NCBI GenBank assembly: GCA_949296575.1 | Contig: CASFPE010000033.1 | Coordinates: 1 to 64,000, forward strand | Source of the DNA: an uncultured Bacteroides sp. | GTDB lineage: Bacteria > Bacteroidota > Bacteroidia > Bacteroidales > Bacteroidaceae | Reading direction: 5' to 3' | DNA length: 64,000 nt | Part shown: in pieces, positions 1 through 8,016 of the stretch | How positions within the stretch are numbered: the stretch's first letter is position 1 | Layout: each line of letters opens with the position of its first letter | Program-made: the position numbers and the translations under genes | Notes under the pieces: model-generated | The model's input: only the letters and a program-made list of their open reading frames with translations | Told to the model about the DNA's origin: nothing | Database searches by the model: none

Positions 1-70
1 CCCGAACAGAGCAGTTAAGCCCGCGCGCGCCGATGGTACTGCGTCACAGTGGGAGAGTAGGTCGCCGCCG
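1..70 (+). rRNA. rrf: 5S ribosomal RNA, 3' part
   Basis: The first bases match the 3' half of a bacterial 5S rRNA: the CCGAACAGAGCAGUUAAGCCC-like core, then a GGGAGAGUAGGUCGCCGCC-like 3' arm. The 5' half lies left of the window, so this is the end of an rRNA operon. The exact 3' end is estimated from where the arm stops before the terminator. Confidence 0.9.
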
Positions 71-78
71 TTTTCCGC

Positions 79-118
79 AAGCCCCCCGGTCCCTTTCCAG
101 GAGCCGGGGGGCTTTTTT
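79..118 (+). terminator. Terminator of the rRNA operon
   Basis: An 11-bp perfect stem (79-89 with 104-114, rich in G and C) with a 14-base loop runs into six T residues at 113-118. This is a textbook intrinsic terminator nine bases after the 5S rRNA. Confidence 0.9.
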
Positions 119-162
119 GCTTTGGCGGCCTGCCACGGGGCGAAGTGTTTTGAGATGTATCT

Positions 163-201
163 GATGCTATTTCGTACATTCAAGATGCTTTTTCATACAT
201 T
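163..201 (+). promoter_or_regulatory. Tandem 21-bp direct repeat, candidate LytTR operator
   Basis: GATGCTATTTCGTACATT (163-180) is repeated as GATGCTTTTTCATACATT (184-201), 16 of 18 bases identical and offset by exactly 21 bp, or two helical turns. LytTR-domain regulators are known to bind pairs of direct repeats at about this spacing. The pair sits just upstream of the -33 element of the LytTR gene itself, an activator-like position. The same TTTC(A/G)TAC pair recurs at 1705-1733. Binding is inferred. Confidence 0.6.
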
Positions 202-215
202 GTCAAGAAAAACAC

Positions 216-246
216 TTTGCCATAAGCAATAACTATCATATTTTTG
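216..246 (+). promoter_or_regulatory. Promoter of the LytTR operon
   Basis: The -33 element TTTG (216-219) and the -7 element TATTTTTG (239-246) are 19 bases apart, matching the Bacteroidota primary-sigma consensus TTTG-N19-21-TAnnTTTG. Transcription would start about 10 bases before the ATG at 265. Confidence 0.7.
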
Positions 247-264
247 CTTAGAAAAGCAAATTGA

Positions 265-621
265 ATGAGGAAGCAATTGGTAATATCAACCTCAATTGAT
301 TTGGTTCGTATAGCGGCAGATAGAATCGTCTATATTGCGTCAGACGGCAACTATTCTACGCTTGTACAAACCGATAATGAGGTACGTATGTTGTCATACC
401 AATTGGGGCAGATTGAGAAGATGATTTCTTCTCAGTTGGGAAGCGATGGCAACAATTTCATTCGTATTGGCAAAAGTCTAATCATTAACCGCTCCTACAT
501 TTACTACATCAACATTCCTAAACAGAAGTTGATACTCTCTGATGTAGCGTCATTTAATCATACTGTGACTGCATCAAAGGAGGCATTGAAGCAGTTGAAG
601 GAGCTATTGGAAGGGAGATAA
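265..621 (+). CDS. Free-standing LytTR-family DNA-binding regulator
   Basis: A 118-residue protein that is almost entirely a LytTR domain; it has no receiver domain and no membrane segment. The family hallmark is the stretch FIRIGKSLIINRSYI (about residues 65-79), preceded by a beta-rich part with the DGNYS turn. The protein should act in the cytoplasm and bind direct repeats with its ten-stranded fold. It is followed after 7 bases by a one-pass membrane protein, an arrangement like known LytTR regulatory systems in streptococci in which a membrane partner holds the regulator in check. The 21-bp repeats in front of its own promoter suggest autoregulation. Family assignment is firm; target genes and signal are inferred. 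Confidence 0.85.
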   Translation: MRKQLVISTSIDLVRIAADRIVYIASDGNYSTLVQTDNEVRMLSYQLGQIEKMISSQLGSDGNNFIRIGKSLIINRSYIYYINIPKQKLILSDVASFNHTVTASKEALKQLKELLEGR

Positions 622-628
622 AATAGTT

Positions 629-1528
629 ATGAGAGAGTTTAAGGAAATCCGTGATGACCAAATTCGCGTTATTGGCGAAGGAGGAAGTAAGAATCCTTTG
701 CCGCGTAATGTATGTATTATCATCCTCTCTATTTTAGGTATTGCTGTAATTGGTGCAATTATCTTGCTTATATCAAGGCAGAAGGTAGAAGATGTTATAG
801 AATTGAAACGACCTGAACCCGCTTTATTTGAACCCGTAATATTGCCTGAGCCAGTGAAACCTCAACGGATAGGCAAAAAAGTCGATTCGTTGGCAGTAGG
901 ATTTACTGAAATCCGCGATACGCTTATCAATGATATTCCTATTCGTATCTACATTCCGCACAATGCAGAAATGTCACTGCATATTGGCAAAATGGACAAG
1001 GCAGATACGAGCGTTGTGTATGCAGCTCAGGCTGCAGACGTGAGGGCAGATAACGGTGGAATTGTCGGCGCTTTCGTTTTGAATGGAGAACCCAAGGCTT
1101 GGGGTTTGTCGAAGAAAGGTTTTTGTGCATCGATTAATGGCAAAGTTACTGTCGGAGTGGCAGACAATACATCTTTATTTGAGGAGGCGACAGTGAGCGG
1201 CGGATATTTCTTTAGGCAATATCCTCTCGTGAAGGATGGTCAGGTTATTGATAATGAGCCGAAAGGAAAATCTATTCGTAGGGCAATTTGCGACCGTCAA
1301 GGCGAGATTTTTATGGTTGAAACCAGCACCATTGAATCATTCCATGACTTTGCACAGGCATTAGCCGATTTAGGAGTAAACCAAGCTGTATATCTTGTTG
1401 GATCATCTGCATATGGCTGGGCTGTTGACGAGAAAGGAACAATCCACGAATTTGGTGAGGATGGTTATTATACCGGCCGTTGTAGAATGCCTAAGAATAC
1501 AAATTATATCGTTTGGAAAAGAAGGTGA
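629..1528 (+). CDS. One-pass membrane protein with phosphodiester-glycosidase-like (NAGPA) outer domain
   Basis: 299 residues: a cytoplasmic tail of about 27 residues, one membrane helix (about 28-49), then about 250 residues outside the cytoplasm. The outer part resembles the phosphodiester glycosidase (NAGPA/DUF2233) family: NGGIVGAFVLNGEPKAWG near the start, GGYFFRQYPLVKDG in the middle, RRAICDRQGEIFMVE, then an alpha-helical LADLGVNQAVYLVGSS segment where the family usually has a DGGGS-like turn. Here that turn reads GSSAYGW, so catalytic activity is uncertain. It lies 7 bases after the LytTR gene and must be co-transcribed, which suggests a sensor or inhibitor of that regulator. The domain match is by eye and moderate. 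Confidence 0.6.
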   Translation: MREFKEIRDDQIRVIGEGGSKNPLPRNVCIIILSILGIAVIGAIILLISRQKVEDVIELKRPEPALFEPVILPEPVKPQRIGKKVDSLAVGFTEIRDTLINDIPIRIYIPHNAEMSLHIGKMDKADTSVVYAAQAADVRADNGGIVGAFVLNGEPKAWGLSKKGFCASINGKVTVGVADNTSLFEEATVSGGYFFRQYPLVKDGQVIDNEPKGKSIRRAICDRQGEIFMVETSTIESFHDFAQALADLGVNQAVYLVGSSAYGWAVDEKGTIHEFGEDGYYTGRCRMPKNTNYIVWKRR

Positions 1529-1704
1529 GATGTGAGAATTGAGCAGTGGCTCAATCAATGCAAGAATATGATGATTAGCGATGAAGGAACAGGCTTGCAG
1601 GCATCATTTATAGGCGAGAAAGGTTTTCTGAGGATGCTTTGTTGAAGGCTCTCGAATGTCGCGGCCCGAGGTTTTGGCTGGATGAAATGGATTGTTCCTA
1701 TATT

Positions 1705-1733
1705 TTTCATACGCCTACAAGATGATTTCGTAC
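1705..1733 (+). promoter_or_regulatory. Second pair of LytTR-like boxes
   Basis: TTTCATAC (1705-1712) and TTTCGTAC (1726-1733) are again offset by exactly 21 bp. The distance from the end of the second box to the candidate -7 element is 41 bases, the same as in front of the LytTR gene (198 to 239). This ties the lipoprotein operon to the neighbouring LytTR regulator. Confidence 0.55.
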
Positions 1734-1773
1734 AGTTGAGATTGAATATTTCGGCTGTACGATTCTTTTTTAT

Positions 1774-1781
1774 GAGATTTG
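1774..1781 (+). promoter_or_regulatory. Weak -7 element of the lipoprotein operon
   Basis: GAGATTTG matches TAnnTTTG except at its first base. It sits at the position predicted from the LytTR promoter, and a TTTC at 1749-1752 lies where the -33 element should be. A poor promoter with well-placed boxes is what an activator-dependent promoter looks like. The 1529-1806 gap holds nothing else I recognise. Confidence 0.4.
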
Positions 1782-1806
1782 CGTGCAGAAACAGCATTTA
1801 GAATAT

Positions 1807-2769
1807 ATGGAACATTTGTTAAAGGTCATATTCTTATTGATTGGAGCATCTGTTTTTATGGGATGCGGAGACGAAAGAAACGCTACTGCAAATCGTTGTG
1901 CAAAGCGCAACTCTGTATACTATTGGGAAACGGTATTTGAGTTAGATTCAACGGAACGGTCATTCTTGCAAAGGCATAGCATTAGCCGCATTTATCTGCG
2001 CATGTTTGATGTTGCGACCGAACCTGATTTCCTGAATGGGACATCGCAAATAGTTCCTATTGCTACAACTAAATTTGCATCTTCAATTCCTGATAATATT
2101 GAGATCGTGCCGGTTACATACATAACCATTGATGCGCTCCGGGCTATGGCTGGCAAGGAGCCGGAGTTTGCTTCACTCATTGTAGAAAGATTGCTGGCTA
2201 TGGCTTCATATAACAAATGTGGTAAAATCAGCGAAATTCAACTTGATTGTGATTGGACAAGCACTACGAAGAACAGTTACAATAGATTGTGCGAAACGGT
2301 GAAAGACGCGTTGTCATCAAAAGGCATGGATCTGAGCATAACCGTCAGGCTGCACCAGTTGCGGGAAACTCCCCCGCCTGCCGATAGAGGCGTGCTGATG
2401 CTTTATAATACAGGCGCACTAAAGAATGCAGAGACATATAACTCAATACTGCATATAGACGATGTAGTGCCATATATGAAACAAGACGGATACGCCATCC
2501 CGTTAGACTATGCTTTTCCTGTTTTTGGCTGGGGTGTAAAGTTCAAGAACAATAAGTTTGTGTCTATTGTCTCATACGACAATCATGACATATCTGACAA
2601 TGAATTTATCCGGTATGAAAGGCCTGCTGCGTCTGAGATTCTTGAAGTAAAGAAGCTTGTTGGGCAAAAATTAGGCAAACCGGCAAACGGGAATATTTTA
2701 TATCATTTGGACGAAGCACAACTTGAAAATTACACAGATTATGAAATATCTCAGATTCTTTTTAATTAG
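1807..2769 (+). CDS. Predicted lipoprotein, putative TIM-barrel family of unknown function
   Basis: 320 residues from the ATG at 1807. A GTG at 1783 is in frame but falls on the predicted transcription start, so I reject it. The N-terminus MEHLLKVIFLLIGASVFMGC is a lipoprotein signal with the lipid-bearing Cys about residue 20. The body has conserved-looking blocks typical of a barrel hydrolase-like family common in Bacteroidota: EIQLDCDWT, ITVRLHQLRETPPPADRG, LMLYNTG, then PLDYAFPVFGWGVKF. I recognise the pattern (close to DUF3142-type proteins) but no demonstrated activity. Its end overlaps the start of the next gene, which is typical for this pair. Likely anchored in the outer or inner membrane facing the periplasm or outside. 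Confidence 0.6.
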   Translation: MEHLLKVIFLLIGASVFMGCGDERNATANRCAKRNSVYYWETVFELDSTERSFLQRHSISRIYLRMFDVATEPDFLNGTSQIVPIATTKFASSIPDNIEIVPVTYITIDALRAMAGKEPEFASLIVERLLAMASYNKCGKISEIQLDCDWTSTTKNSYNRLCETVKDALSSKGMDLSITVRLHQLRETPPPADRGVLMLYNTGALKNAETYNSILHIDDVVPYMKQDGYAIPLDYAFPVFGWGVKFKNNKFVSIVSYDNHDISDNEFIRYERPAASEILEVKKLVGQKLGKPANGNILYHLDEAQLENYTDYEISQILFN

Positions 2770-4921
2770 CGTTGTATCAATACTTTCGGATAGCGAAGTT
2801 TTTGCTTGTTGGGTGCCATGGGTGGATATGCCAAGATGGAATAACATGTATCGAGTTTATGATAATCAACCCGAACCAACATTAGACATTGAAGGCCATT
2901 ATCCTGGTGCAGGAAGGAATTGCGAAGAATGGCAGGAATTAACTTCTAAGGCGATACCACTGGAAGACATCTATCAAGTGGTGTACCAAATGACATTAGA
3001 AGAGTTTGAGGCTGTTTACGAGAACAGGAATGCTGCTTATAAGAATAAATTCACAGAATGGATTACCAAAAAAGATACATCCATTTTGGACTTTCTGCTT
3101 CTTGCAAAAAACAATGAATACATACGTTTGAAACGTAATTCCCGATGGTATTATCCATCGATGAACATGGGGACGGGAATGACGTTGGAGGAGGTCGCGG
3201 AAAAAGCTCTGGCTAACAAAGACAACCGGCTTAGAGACAGATATCTGTTGCAAGGGGTAAGAGCCTTGTTCTCATTATCAAAATATAATGAATGCATTGA
3301 ACTTTGGGAAACAGAGATTTCAAGCCTGCCCGATGACAACCTTATGCGCCAGCTTGTCCAGCCTTATATAGCCGGTGCGGAATTTCATGCAAACCGTGCA
3401 GATAAAGCGGTTGAATATTTTGCGCAAATAGGTGATGTCCAGTCTATGCTGTTTTGCATGAATCGGGCTGGAGAGGAAATCTCAACAGTTGATGCTTTGG
3501 AATTAGTCTGCGAACATGCTCCTAACAGCAATTTTATTGAAAAGGCGCTGCAATCGTATGTGAGAAAGTTTGAATCGTCATGGGAATTTTGGCGGGAAGA
3601 TGAATTTGTTAAAACGCCCGCTTATGAAAAACTATATGCATTATCAATAGAAATGGCCCGTGGAGGCAATAGCAATAATCCCGCCATGTGGTATTATACC
3701 GCTGCATTTTTAGCAGATTTGGATGGCAATGCGGCAAAAGCGTCTTATTTGTTGGGACAGGCCGAAAGCAGTAAATCAACGCCTTATATTGACGAATCAA
3801 TAAAGGTGTTCAGGATATACTTGGATGCCAAGTTGTTGCCGTATAATTCATCGTATGAGGACAGGTTGTTTGCTCAGTTAAAATGGTTAGACATTAAAAT
3901 CCAGGATAATATCGACGACCATGTCCGTGCAGAAACAGCACGTGGATATATTGGTGACAACTACTATTGGAATGGCGCGATGCGCAGAATCGTGTTGTCT
4001 GAAGTATGCCCCAGGATGATTAAGGCTGGAAAGAAAGTCCGGGCATTGCAGCTTGCAAATATGGCAGATAACAGGTTGTTCAGCCTCGTTAATGAATGGA
4101 ACTTGTATGATTGGGTGGATGACGAATACAAGGTGGTAAAAACTTATACAATGAATGGCTATCGATATTCTGATCGTTTCAATCGCCTTGATTACAGCAA
4201 CCACTTTTTTGAAATGATTGACAGCATAGGGGTGGACAATGCCATCCAATATGTTCAGCGGGCCAACAGGCCGCAAAGCGATTTCGACCGTTTCCTGAAC
4301 AGCCGTGGTTATACAGGGAGTGATTATTTGAATGACATTGCAGGCACTCAATGCCTTCGTAACATGCGGTACAAAGAGGCATTGGAATATCTTGGCAAAG
4401 TGAGCGAGGCATATAAGACGCATCATAATGTATATATGGAATATGACCCTTTCAGCGCTGACAGGAAAGCAATTGAACAGGAGTCTGATTTCAGGTACGG
4501 CTTTGCAAGAGAGATGTATTCTTTGGAACAAAGTTTCAATATTGTGGCAGAACCGAACAGGAAAGCGCAACTTATGGTGAAGTATGCCCTTGGAATAAGG
4601 AACTCATTTGATTTATGTTGGGGATTGACTCAATATTATTGGGGGACAACTTACTGGAGGCAAGTCTGTGAGAAGCGGGATTGGGAAAGTGACGATATTA
4701 CAAAAGCTGCCTTGGAAAGAGCGAAAGAATTGATAAATCTTGCTTGTGATATGGTGACAGATGATGAAGCAGGAGCAAATATTCAATATATGTTATGCCA
4801 TTTCGAGACTGTTGCCCGCAATTACCCAAATACAGAAAAAGGGCGGTTGGTTCGGGGAAAATGTGATAATCTCTGCGATCACCATGCAGAATCATGTAGG
4901 TGGCATTCATTGTTTAAGTAG
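2741..4921 (+). CDS. Large exported helical-repeat protein, unknown function
   Basis: About 727 residues from the ATG at 2741, chosen over 2723 because it starts the signal peptide directly (MKYLRFFLISVVSILSDSEVFAC). The Cys after VFA could make it a lipoprotein. The start of the mature part, CWVPWVDMPRWNNMYRVYDNQ, is rich in aromatic residues. The rest is mostly helical and looks like tetratricopeptide-type repeats (for example YNECIELWETEISSLPDDNLMRQ and ADKAVEYFAQIGD). The gene overlaps the lipoprotein gene by 29 bases, so the two are translated together and probably act together at the cell surface. No enzyme motif seen. It is A+T-richer than the genes to the right of 5.3 kb. Confidence 0.6.
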   Translation: MKYLRFFLISVVSILSDSEVFACWVPWVDMPRWNNMYRVYDNQPEPTLDIEGHYPGAGRNCEEWQELTSKAIPLEDIYQVVYQMTLEEFEAVYENRNAAYKNKFTEWITKKDTSILDFLLLAKNNEYIRLKRNSRWYYPSMNMGTGMTLEEVAEKALANKDNRLRDRYLLQGVRALFSLSKYNECIELWETEISSLPDDNLMRQLVQPYIAGAEFHANRADKAVEYFAQIGDVQSMLFCMNRAGEEISTVDALELVCEHAPNSNFIEKALQSYVRKFESSWEFWREDEFVKTPAYEKLYALSIEMARGGNSNNPAMWYYTAAFLADLDGNAAKASYLLGQAESSKSTPYIDESIKVFRIYLDAKLLPYNSSYEDRLFAQLKWLDIKIQDNIDDHVRAETARGYIGDNYYWNGAMRRIVLSEVCPRMIKAGKKVRALQLANMADNRLFSLVNEWNLYDWVDDEYKVVKTYTMNGYRYSDRFNRLDYSNHFFEMIDSIGVDNAIQYVQRANRPQSDFDRFLNSRGYTGSDYLNDIAGTQCLRNMRYKEALEYLGKVSEAYKTHHNVYMEYDPFSADRKAIEQESDFRYGFAREMYSLEQSFNIVAEPNRKAQLMVKYALGIRNSFDLCWGLTQYYWGTTYWRQVCEKRDWESDDITKAALERAKELINLACDMVTDDEAGANIQYMLCHFETVARNYPNTEKGRLVRGKCDNLCDHHAESCRWHSLFK

Positions 4922-4956
4922 TTTGCAGCAAAAGCCCCTGCGAATCTCTCAGGAAC

Positions 4957-5058
4957 TTCATGGAACTTTTCTGAAAAAACCTTCCAATGATTCCGCTGGA
5001 ACCTTGAAAGGTTTTGACTCAAACGTTGGAAGGATTTTCAAAAACCTTTGGGAGGGTT
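4957..5058. repeat. 22-bp-period intergenic element, copy 1
   Basis: After one unit of the A type (TTCATGGAACTTTTCTGAAAAA, 4957-4978) come B units whose cores start at 4980, 5002, 5024 and 5045, so the steps are 22, 22 and 21 bases. The stretch TTTTCAAAAACCTTTGGGA (5035-5053) is identical in the copies at 26451 and 47368. The copy sits just after the 3' end of the exported-protein gene. Origin and role unknown. Confidence 0.75.
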
Positions 5059-5106
5059 AGCTTTTTCTCGTTTGCTCTTGGCGGGCAAATAATGAACCGC
5101 ATGAAG

Positions 5107-5145
5107 AAAACTCCCATAAGCCTTTCGCTTACAGGAGTCTTTTTC
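5107..5145. terminator. Bidirectional terminator beside the tRNA
   Basis: ACTCCCATAAGC and GCTTACAGGAGT form a 12-bp stem with two G-U pairs and a five-base loop, with A residues to the left and T residues to the right. It can end the minus-strand tRNA transcript and also plus-strand readthrough. Confidence 0.75.
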
Positions 5146-5147
5146 GG

Positions 5148-5221
5148 TGGACCAGCCTGGGCTTGAACCAGGGACCTTCAGATTATGAGTCTGCTGCTCT
5201 GACCAACTGAGCTACAAGTCC
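5148..5221 (-). tRNA. tRNA with anticodon CAT (probably Met)
   Basis: The minus strand folds as a full cloverleaf: acceptor GGACTTG, D-arm AGCTCAGTTGGTCAGAGC, anticodon loop CTCATAA, T-loop TTCAAGC, discriminator A. One U-U mismatch is present in the acceptor stem. CCA is not encoded in full (CC then G). Anticodon CAT fits elongator Met; the lysidine-modified Ile tRNA has the same anticodon and cannot be excluded, but its usual GGGCC acceptor is absent. Confidence 0.9.
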
Positions 5222-5239
5222 TTTGCTACAAAAGCGTTG

Positions 5240-5270
5240 CAAAAGTAGGTTATATGGTTGAAATAGCCAA
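5240..5270 (-). promoter_or_regulatory. Promoter of the tRNA gene
   Basis: On the minus strand, TTG (5270-5268) and TACTTTTG (5247-5240) are 20 bases apart, matching the Bacteroidota consensus, with the start site close to the first tRNA base. Confidence 0.65.
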
Positions 5271-5343
5271 ATATTTTCCAAGATATTATTGGATTGCATT
5301 CTATAAAAAGACTAAATTCGGGCGTTGCCTATGAATAATGTTG

Positions 5344-5351
5344 TATTTTTG
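5344..5351 (+). promoter_or_regulatory. -7 element for the calcium ATPase operon
   Basis: TATTTTTG matches TAnnTTTG, 31 bases before the ATG. Only a weak TTG lies upstream (5325-5327), 16 bases away. Confidence 0.5.
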
Positions 5352-5382
5352 CGCCATTTAGCGAATGAATAATTTATAAGGA

Positions 5383-8016
5383 ATGAATAACGAATTTAAC
5401 CGTAATGGTTTGACAGAAGAACAAGTCAGGGACAGCCGTGCCAAATATGGCATGAACCTCTTGACACCTCCCAAGCGTCCTTCGATGTGGAAGCTTTATT
5501 TGGAGAAGTTCCAAGACCCGGTCATCAAAGTGCTGCTGGTGGCAGCCGTGTTTTCGCTGATTATCTCCATCATTGAGAATGAGTATGCGGAAACCATAGG
5601 CATCTTCTTTGCCATATTCTTGGCGACCGGCATTGGCTTTTATTTTGAATACGATGCAAACAAGAAGTTCGACTTGCTGAATGCCGTGGGCGAAGAAACG
5701 CCGGTGACGGTGGTTCGGAACGGGAAAGTGCATGAGATACCCCGAAAAGATGTAGTCGTGGGCGACATTGTGGTGTTGAACACGGGCGAAGAAGTGCCGG
5801 CCGACGGTACGCTGCTTGAAGCCGTGTCGCTGCAAGTGAACGAATCCACTTTGACAGGAGAACTGATGGTCAACAAGACGACAGACGAGGCTTGCTTTGA
5901 CGAGGAAGCCACTTATCCGTCGAACACCGTGATGCGAGGCACGACCATCACCGACGGCCACGGGATGATGCAAGTGGACCGTGTGGGCGATGCAACGGAG
6001 ATTGGGAAAGTGGCGCGCCAATCCACGGAACAAAGCCAAGAGCAGACTCCCTTGAACATCCAGTTGACGAAGTTGGCCAATCTGATAGGAAAGGTGGGCT
6101 TCACCATCGCCATCCTTACATTTGTTATTTTCACGGGCAAGGATTTATATGCTTACCTGAAGGTGACGGAAGTCGTGGATTGGCATCAATGGTTAGAGAT
6201 AGCCCGCATTGTCCTGAAGTATTTCATGATGGCGGTGACGTTGATTGTGGTGGCCGTGCCTGAAGGATTGCCCATGAGCGTGACCTTGAGCCTTGCCCTC
6301 AACATGCGCCGCATGCTGAAGACCAACAATCTTGTGCGCAAGATGCATGCCTGCGAGACGATGGGTGCCATCACTGTGATTTGCACCGACAAGACAGGAA
6401 CGTTGACGCAGAACCTGATGCAGGTGCATGAGGCACAGTTGGACGAGAGCCAGCCGGGCTTGATTGCAGAGGGCATAGCAGCCAATTCCACTGCTTTCCT
6501 TGAAGAAAACGAAGGAGGAAAGCCGTCAGGTGTGGGGAATCCGACAGAAGTCGCGTTGCTGTTGTGGCTCAACGGTAAAGGAAAAGATTACATGAAGTTG
6601 CGCGAAGGAGCGAAAGTGGTCAGCCAATTGACGTTTTCCACCGAACGGAAATACATGGCCACACTGGTTGATTCCCCTTTGATGCAGAAGCGGGTGCTTT
6701 ATGTGAAAGGGGCGCCTGAAATTGTGATGGGCAAGTGCAAGATGGAAGAATCGCAGGTGGCGGAATGCAACAAGCAGTTGCTGGCTTACCAGAACAAGGC
6801 GATGCGGACATTGGGGTTGGCCTATAAATTTGTGCCGGATGGTGCATCCGAAGATTGTGCAGAACTGGTGAACGAAGGAGGAATGACGTTCTTAGGCATC
6901 TTTGCCATCAGCGACCCGATTCGTCCGGACGTGCCGAAGGCTGTCAGGAAATGCCAGTCGGCAGGCATCAACGTGAAGATTGTGACGGGCGACACGCCGG
7001 GAACAGCTACGGAAATAGCCCGCCAGATTGGTTTGTGGAAGCCGGAGGACACCGAGCGCAACCGCATCACCGGCGTAGAGTTTGCCGCCTTGAGCGATGA
7101 AGAAGCACTGGACCGTGTGATGGACTTGAAAGTGATGAGCCGCGCCCGCCCGATGGACAAGCAGCGTTTGGTGCAACTGTTGCAGCAGAAGGGTGCCGTG
7201 GTGGCAGTGACGGGCGACGGCACCAACGATGCTCCGGCCTTGAACCATGCCCAAGTCGGCCTGTCGATGGGGACGGGTACTTCCGTGGCTAAGGAAGCCA
7301 GCGACATTACCCTGTTGGACGATTCCTTCCACAGCATTGCCACGGCGGTGATGTGGGGGCGTTCGCTGTACAAGAACATCCAGCGTTTCATCGTGTTCCA
7401 GCTGACCATCAACGTGGTGGCCTTGTTGAGCGTGCTGCTGGGGGCGTTCTTCGGCACGTCGTTGCCGCTTACGGTGACGCAGATGCTTTGGGTGAACTTG
7501 ATTATGGACACGTTTGCCGCCATGGCGTTGGCTTCCATCGCGCCGAGTGCCGATGTGATGAACGAGAAGCCCCGCAAGCGCACCGATTTCATCATCACCC
7601 CTTCCATGCGCAACAACATATTCGGCGTGGCGTTGGCCTTCTTGGCCGTGCTGATGTGCATGCTGGCTTATTTCAAGGGGTTGCCGGGCGGCGTGCTGCC
7701 GGATGGCGAGATGAATGTGCATTATCTGACGGTGTTTTTCACGGTGTTCGTCATGCTCCAGTTCTGGAATCTTTTCAATGCCAGTGTGTTTGGTACAAAT
7801 CATTCTATTTTTAAGGATGCGGGGCATGCATTAGGCATGTTGAGCGTGGCGATGATTATCCTTGTAGGGCAGATTGTGATTGTGACGTTTGGCGGGAAGG
7901 TGTTTCGCACGGAGCCGTTGCCTGTCGAGGAATGGCTTTACATCATCGGCGGCACTTCCGTGGTATTGTGGGTCGGTGAGATATGGCGGGGCATTCAACG
8001 TTTGCGCAAGAAATGA
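5383..8016 (+). CDS. Calcium-translocating P-type ATPase (PMCA-like)
   Basis: 877 residues, a full-length P2-type cation pump in the inner membrane that exports Ca2+ using ATP. Visible in order: N-terminal actuator part with LTGEL (about 158), the ion-binding VAVPEGLP in helix M4 (about 290-297), the phosphorylated Asp in DKTGTLTQ (Asp about 336), the nucleotide-binding domain with KGAPE, the hinge VTGDTPGTA and GDGTNDAPAL (about 611-620), then six C-terminal membrane helices including NVVALLSVLLGAF and WVNLIMDTFAAMALA. The motif set fits calcium rather than heavy-metal pumps (no CPC). The next gene starts inside its stop codon region (ATGA), so a HAD hydrolase is translationally coupled. Confidence 0.92.
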   Translation: MNNEFNRNGLTEEQVRDSRAKYGMNLLTPPKRPSMWKLYLEKFQDPVIKVLLVAAVFSLIISIIENEYAETIGIFFAIFLATGIGFYFEYDANKKFDLLNAVGEETPVTVVRNGKVHEIPRKDVVVGDIVVLNTGEEVPADGTLLEAVSLQVNESTLTGELMVNKTTDEACFDEEATYPSNTVMRGTTITDGHGMMQVDRVGDATEIGKVARQSTEQSQEQTPLNIQLTKLANLIGKVGFTIAILTFVIFTGKDLYAYLKVTEVVDWHQWLEIARIVLKYFMMAVTLIVVAVPEGLPMSVTLSLALNMRRMLKTNNLVRKMHACETMGAITVICTDKTGTLTQNLMQVHEAQLDESQPGLIAEGIAANSTAFLEENEGGKPSGVGNPTEVALLLWLNGKGKDYMKLREGAKVVSQLTFSTERKYMATLVDSPLMQKRVLYVKGAPEIVMGKCKMEESQVAECNKQLLAYQNKAMRTLGLAYKFVPDGASEDCAELVNEGGMTFLGIFAISDPIRPDVPKAVRKCQSAGINVKIVTGDTPGTATEIARQIGLWKPEDTERNRITGVEFAALSDEEALDRVMDLKVMSRARPMDKQRLVQLLQQKGAVVAVTGDGTNDAPALNHAQVGLSMGTGTSVAKEASDITLLDDSFHSIATAVMWGRSLYKNIQRFIVFQLTINVVALLSVLLGAFFGTSLPLTVTQMLWVNLIMDTFAAMALASIAPSADVMNEKPRKRTDFIITPSMRNNIFGVALAFLAVLMCMLAYFKGLPGGVLPDGEMNVHYLTVFFTVFVMLQFWNLFNASVFGTNHSIFKDAGHALGMLSVAMIILVGQIVIVTFGGKVFRTEPLPVEEWLYIIGGTSVVLWVGEIWRGIQRLRKK

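Noticed and set aside
1783..1806. GTG start at 1783 for the lipoprotein
   Set aside because: It falls at the predicted transcription start and would put eight polar residues before a complete lipoprotein signal; ATG 1807 is better.
6892..7827. 311-residue His-rich minus-strand frame
   Set aside because: A shadow of the calcium ATPase; typical HRHGR-rich translation of an antisense frame.
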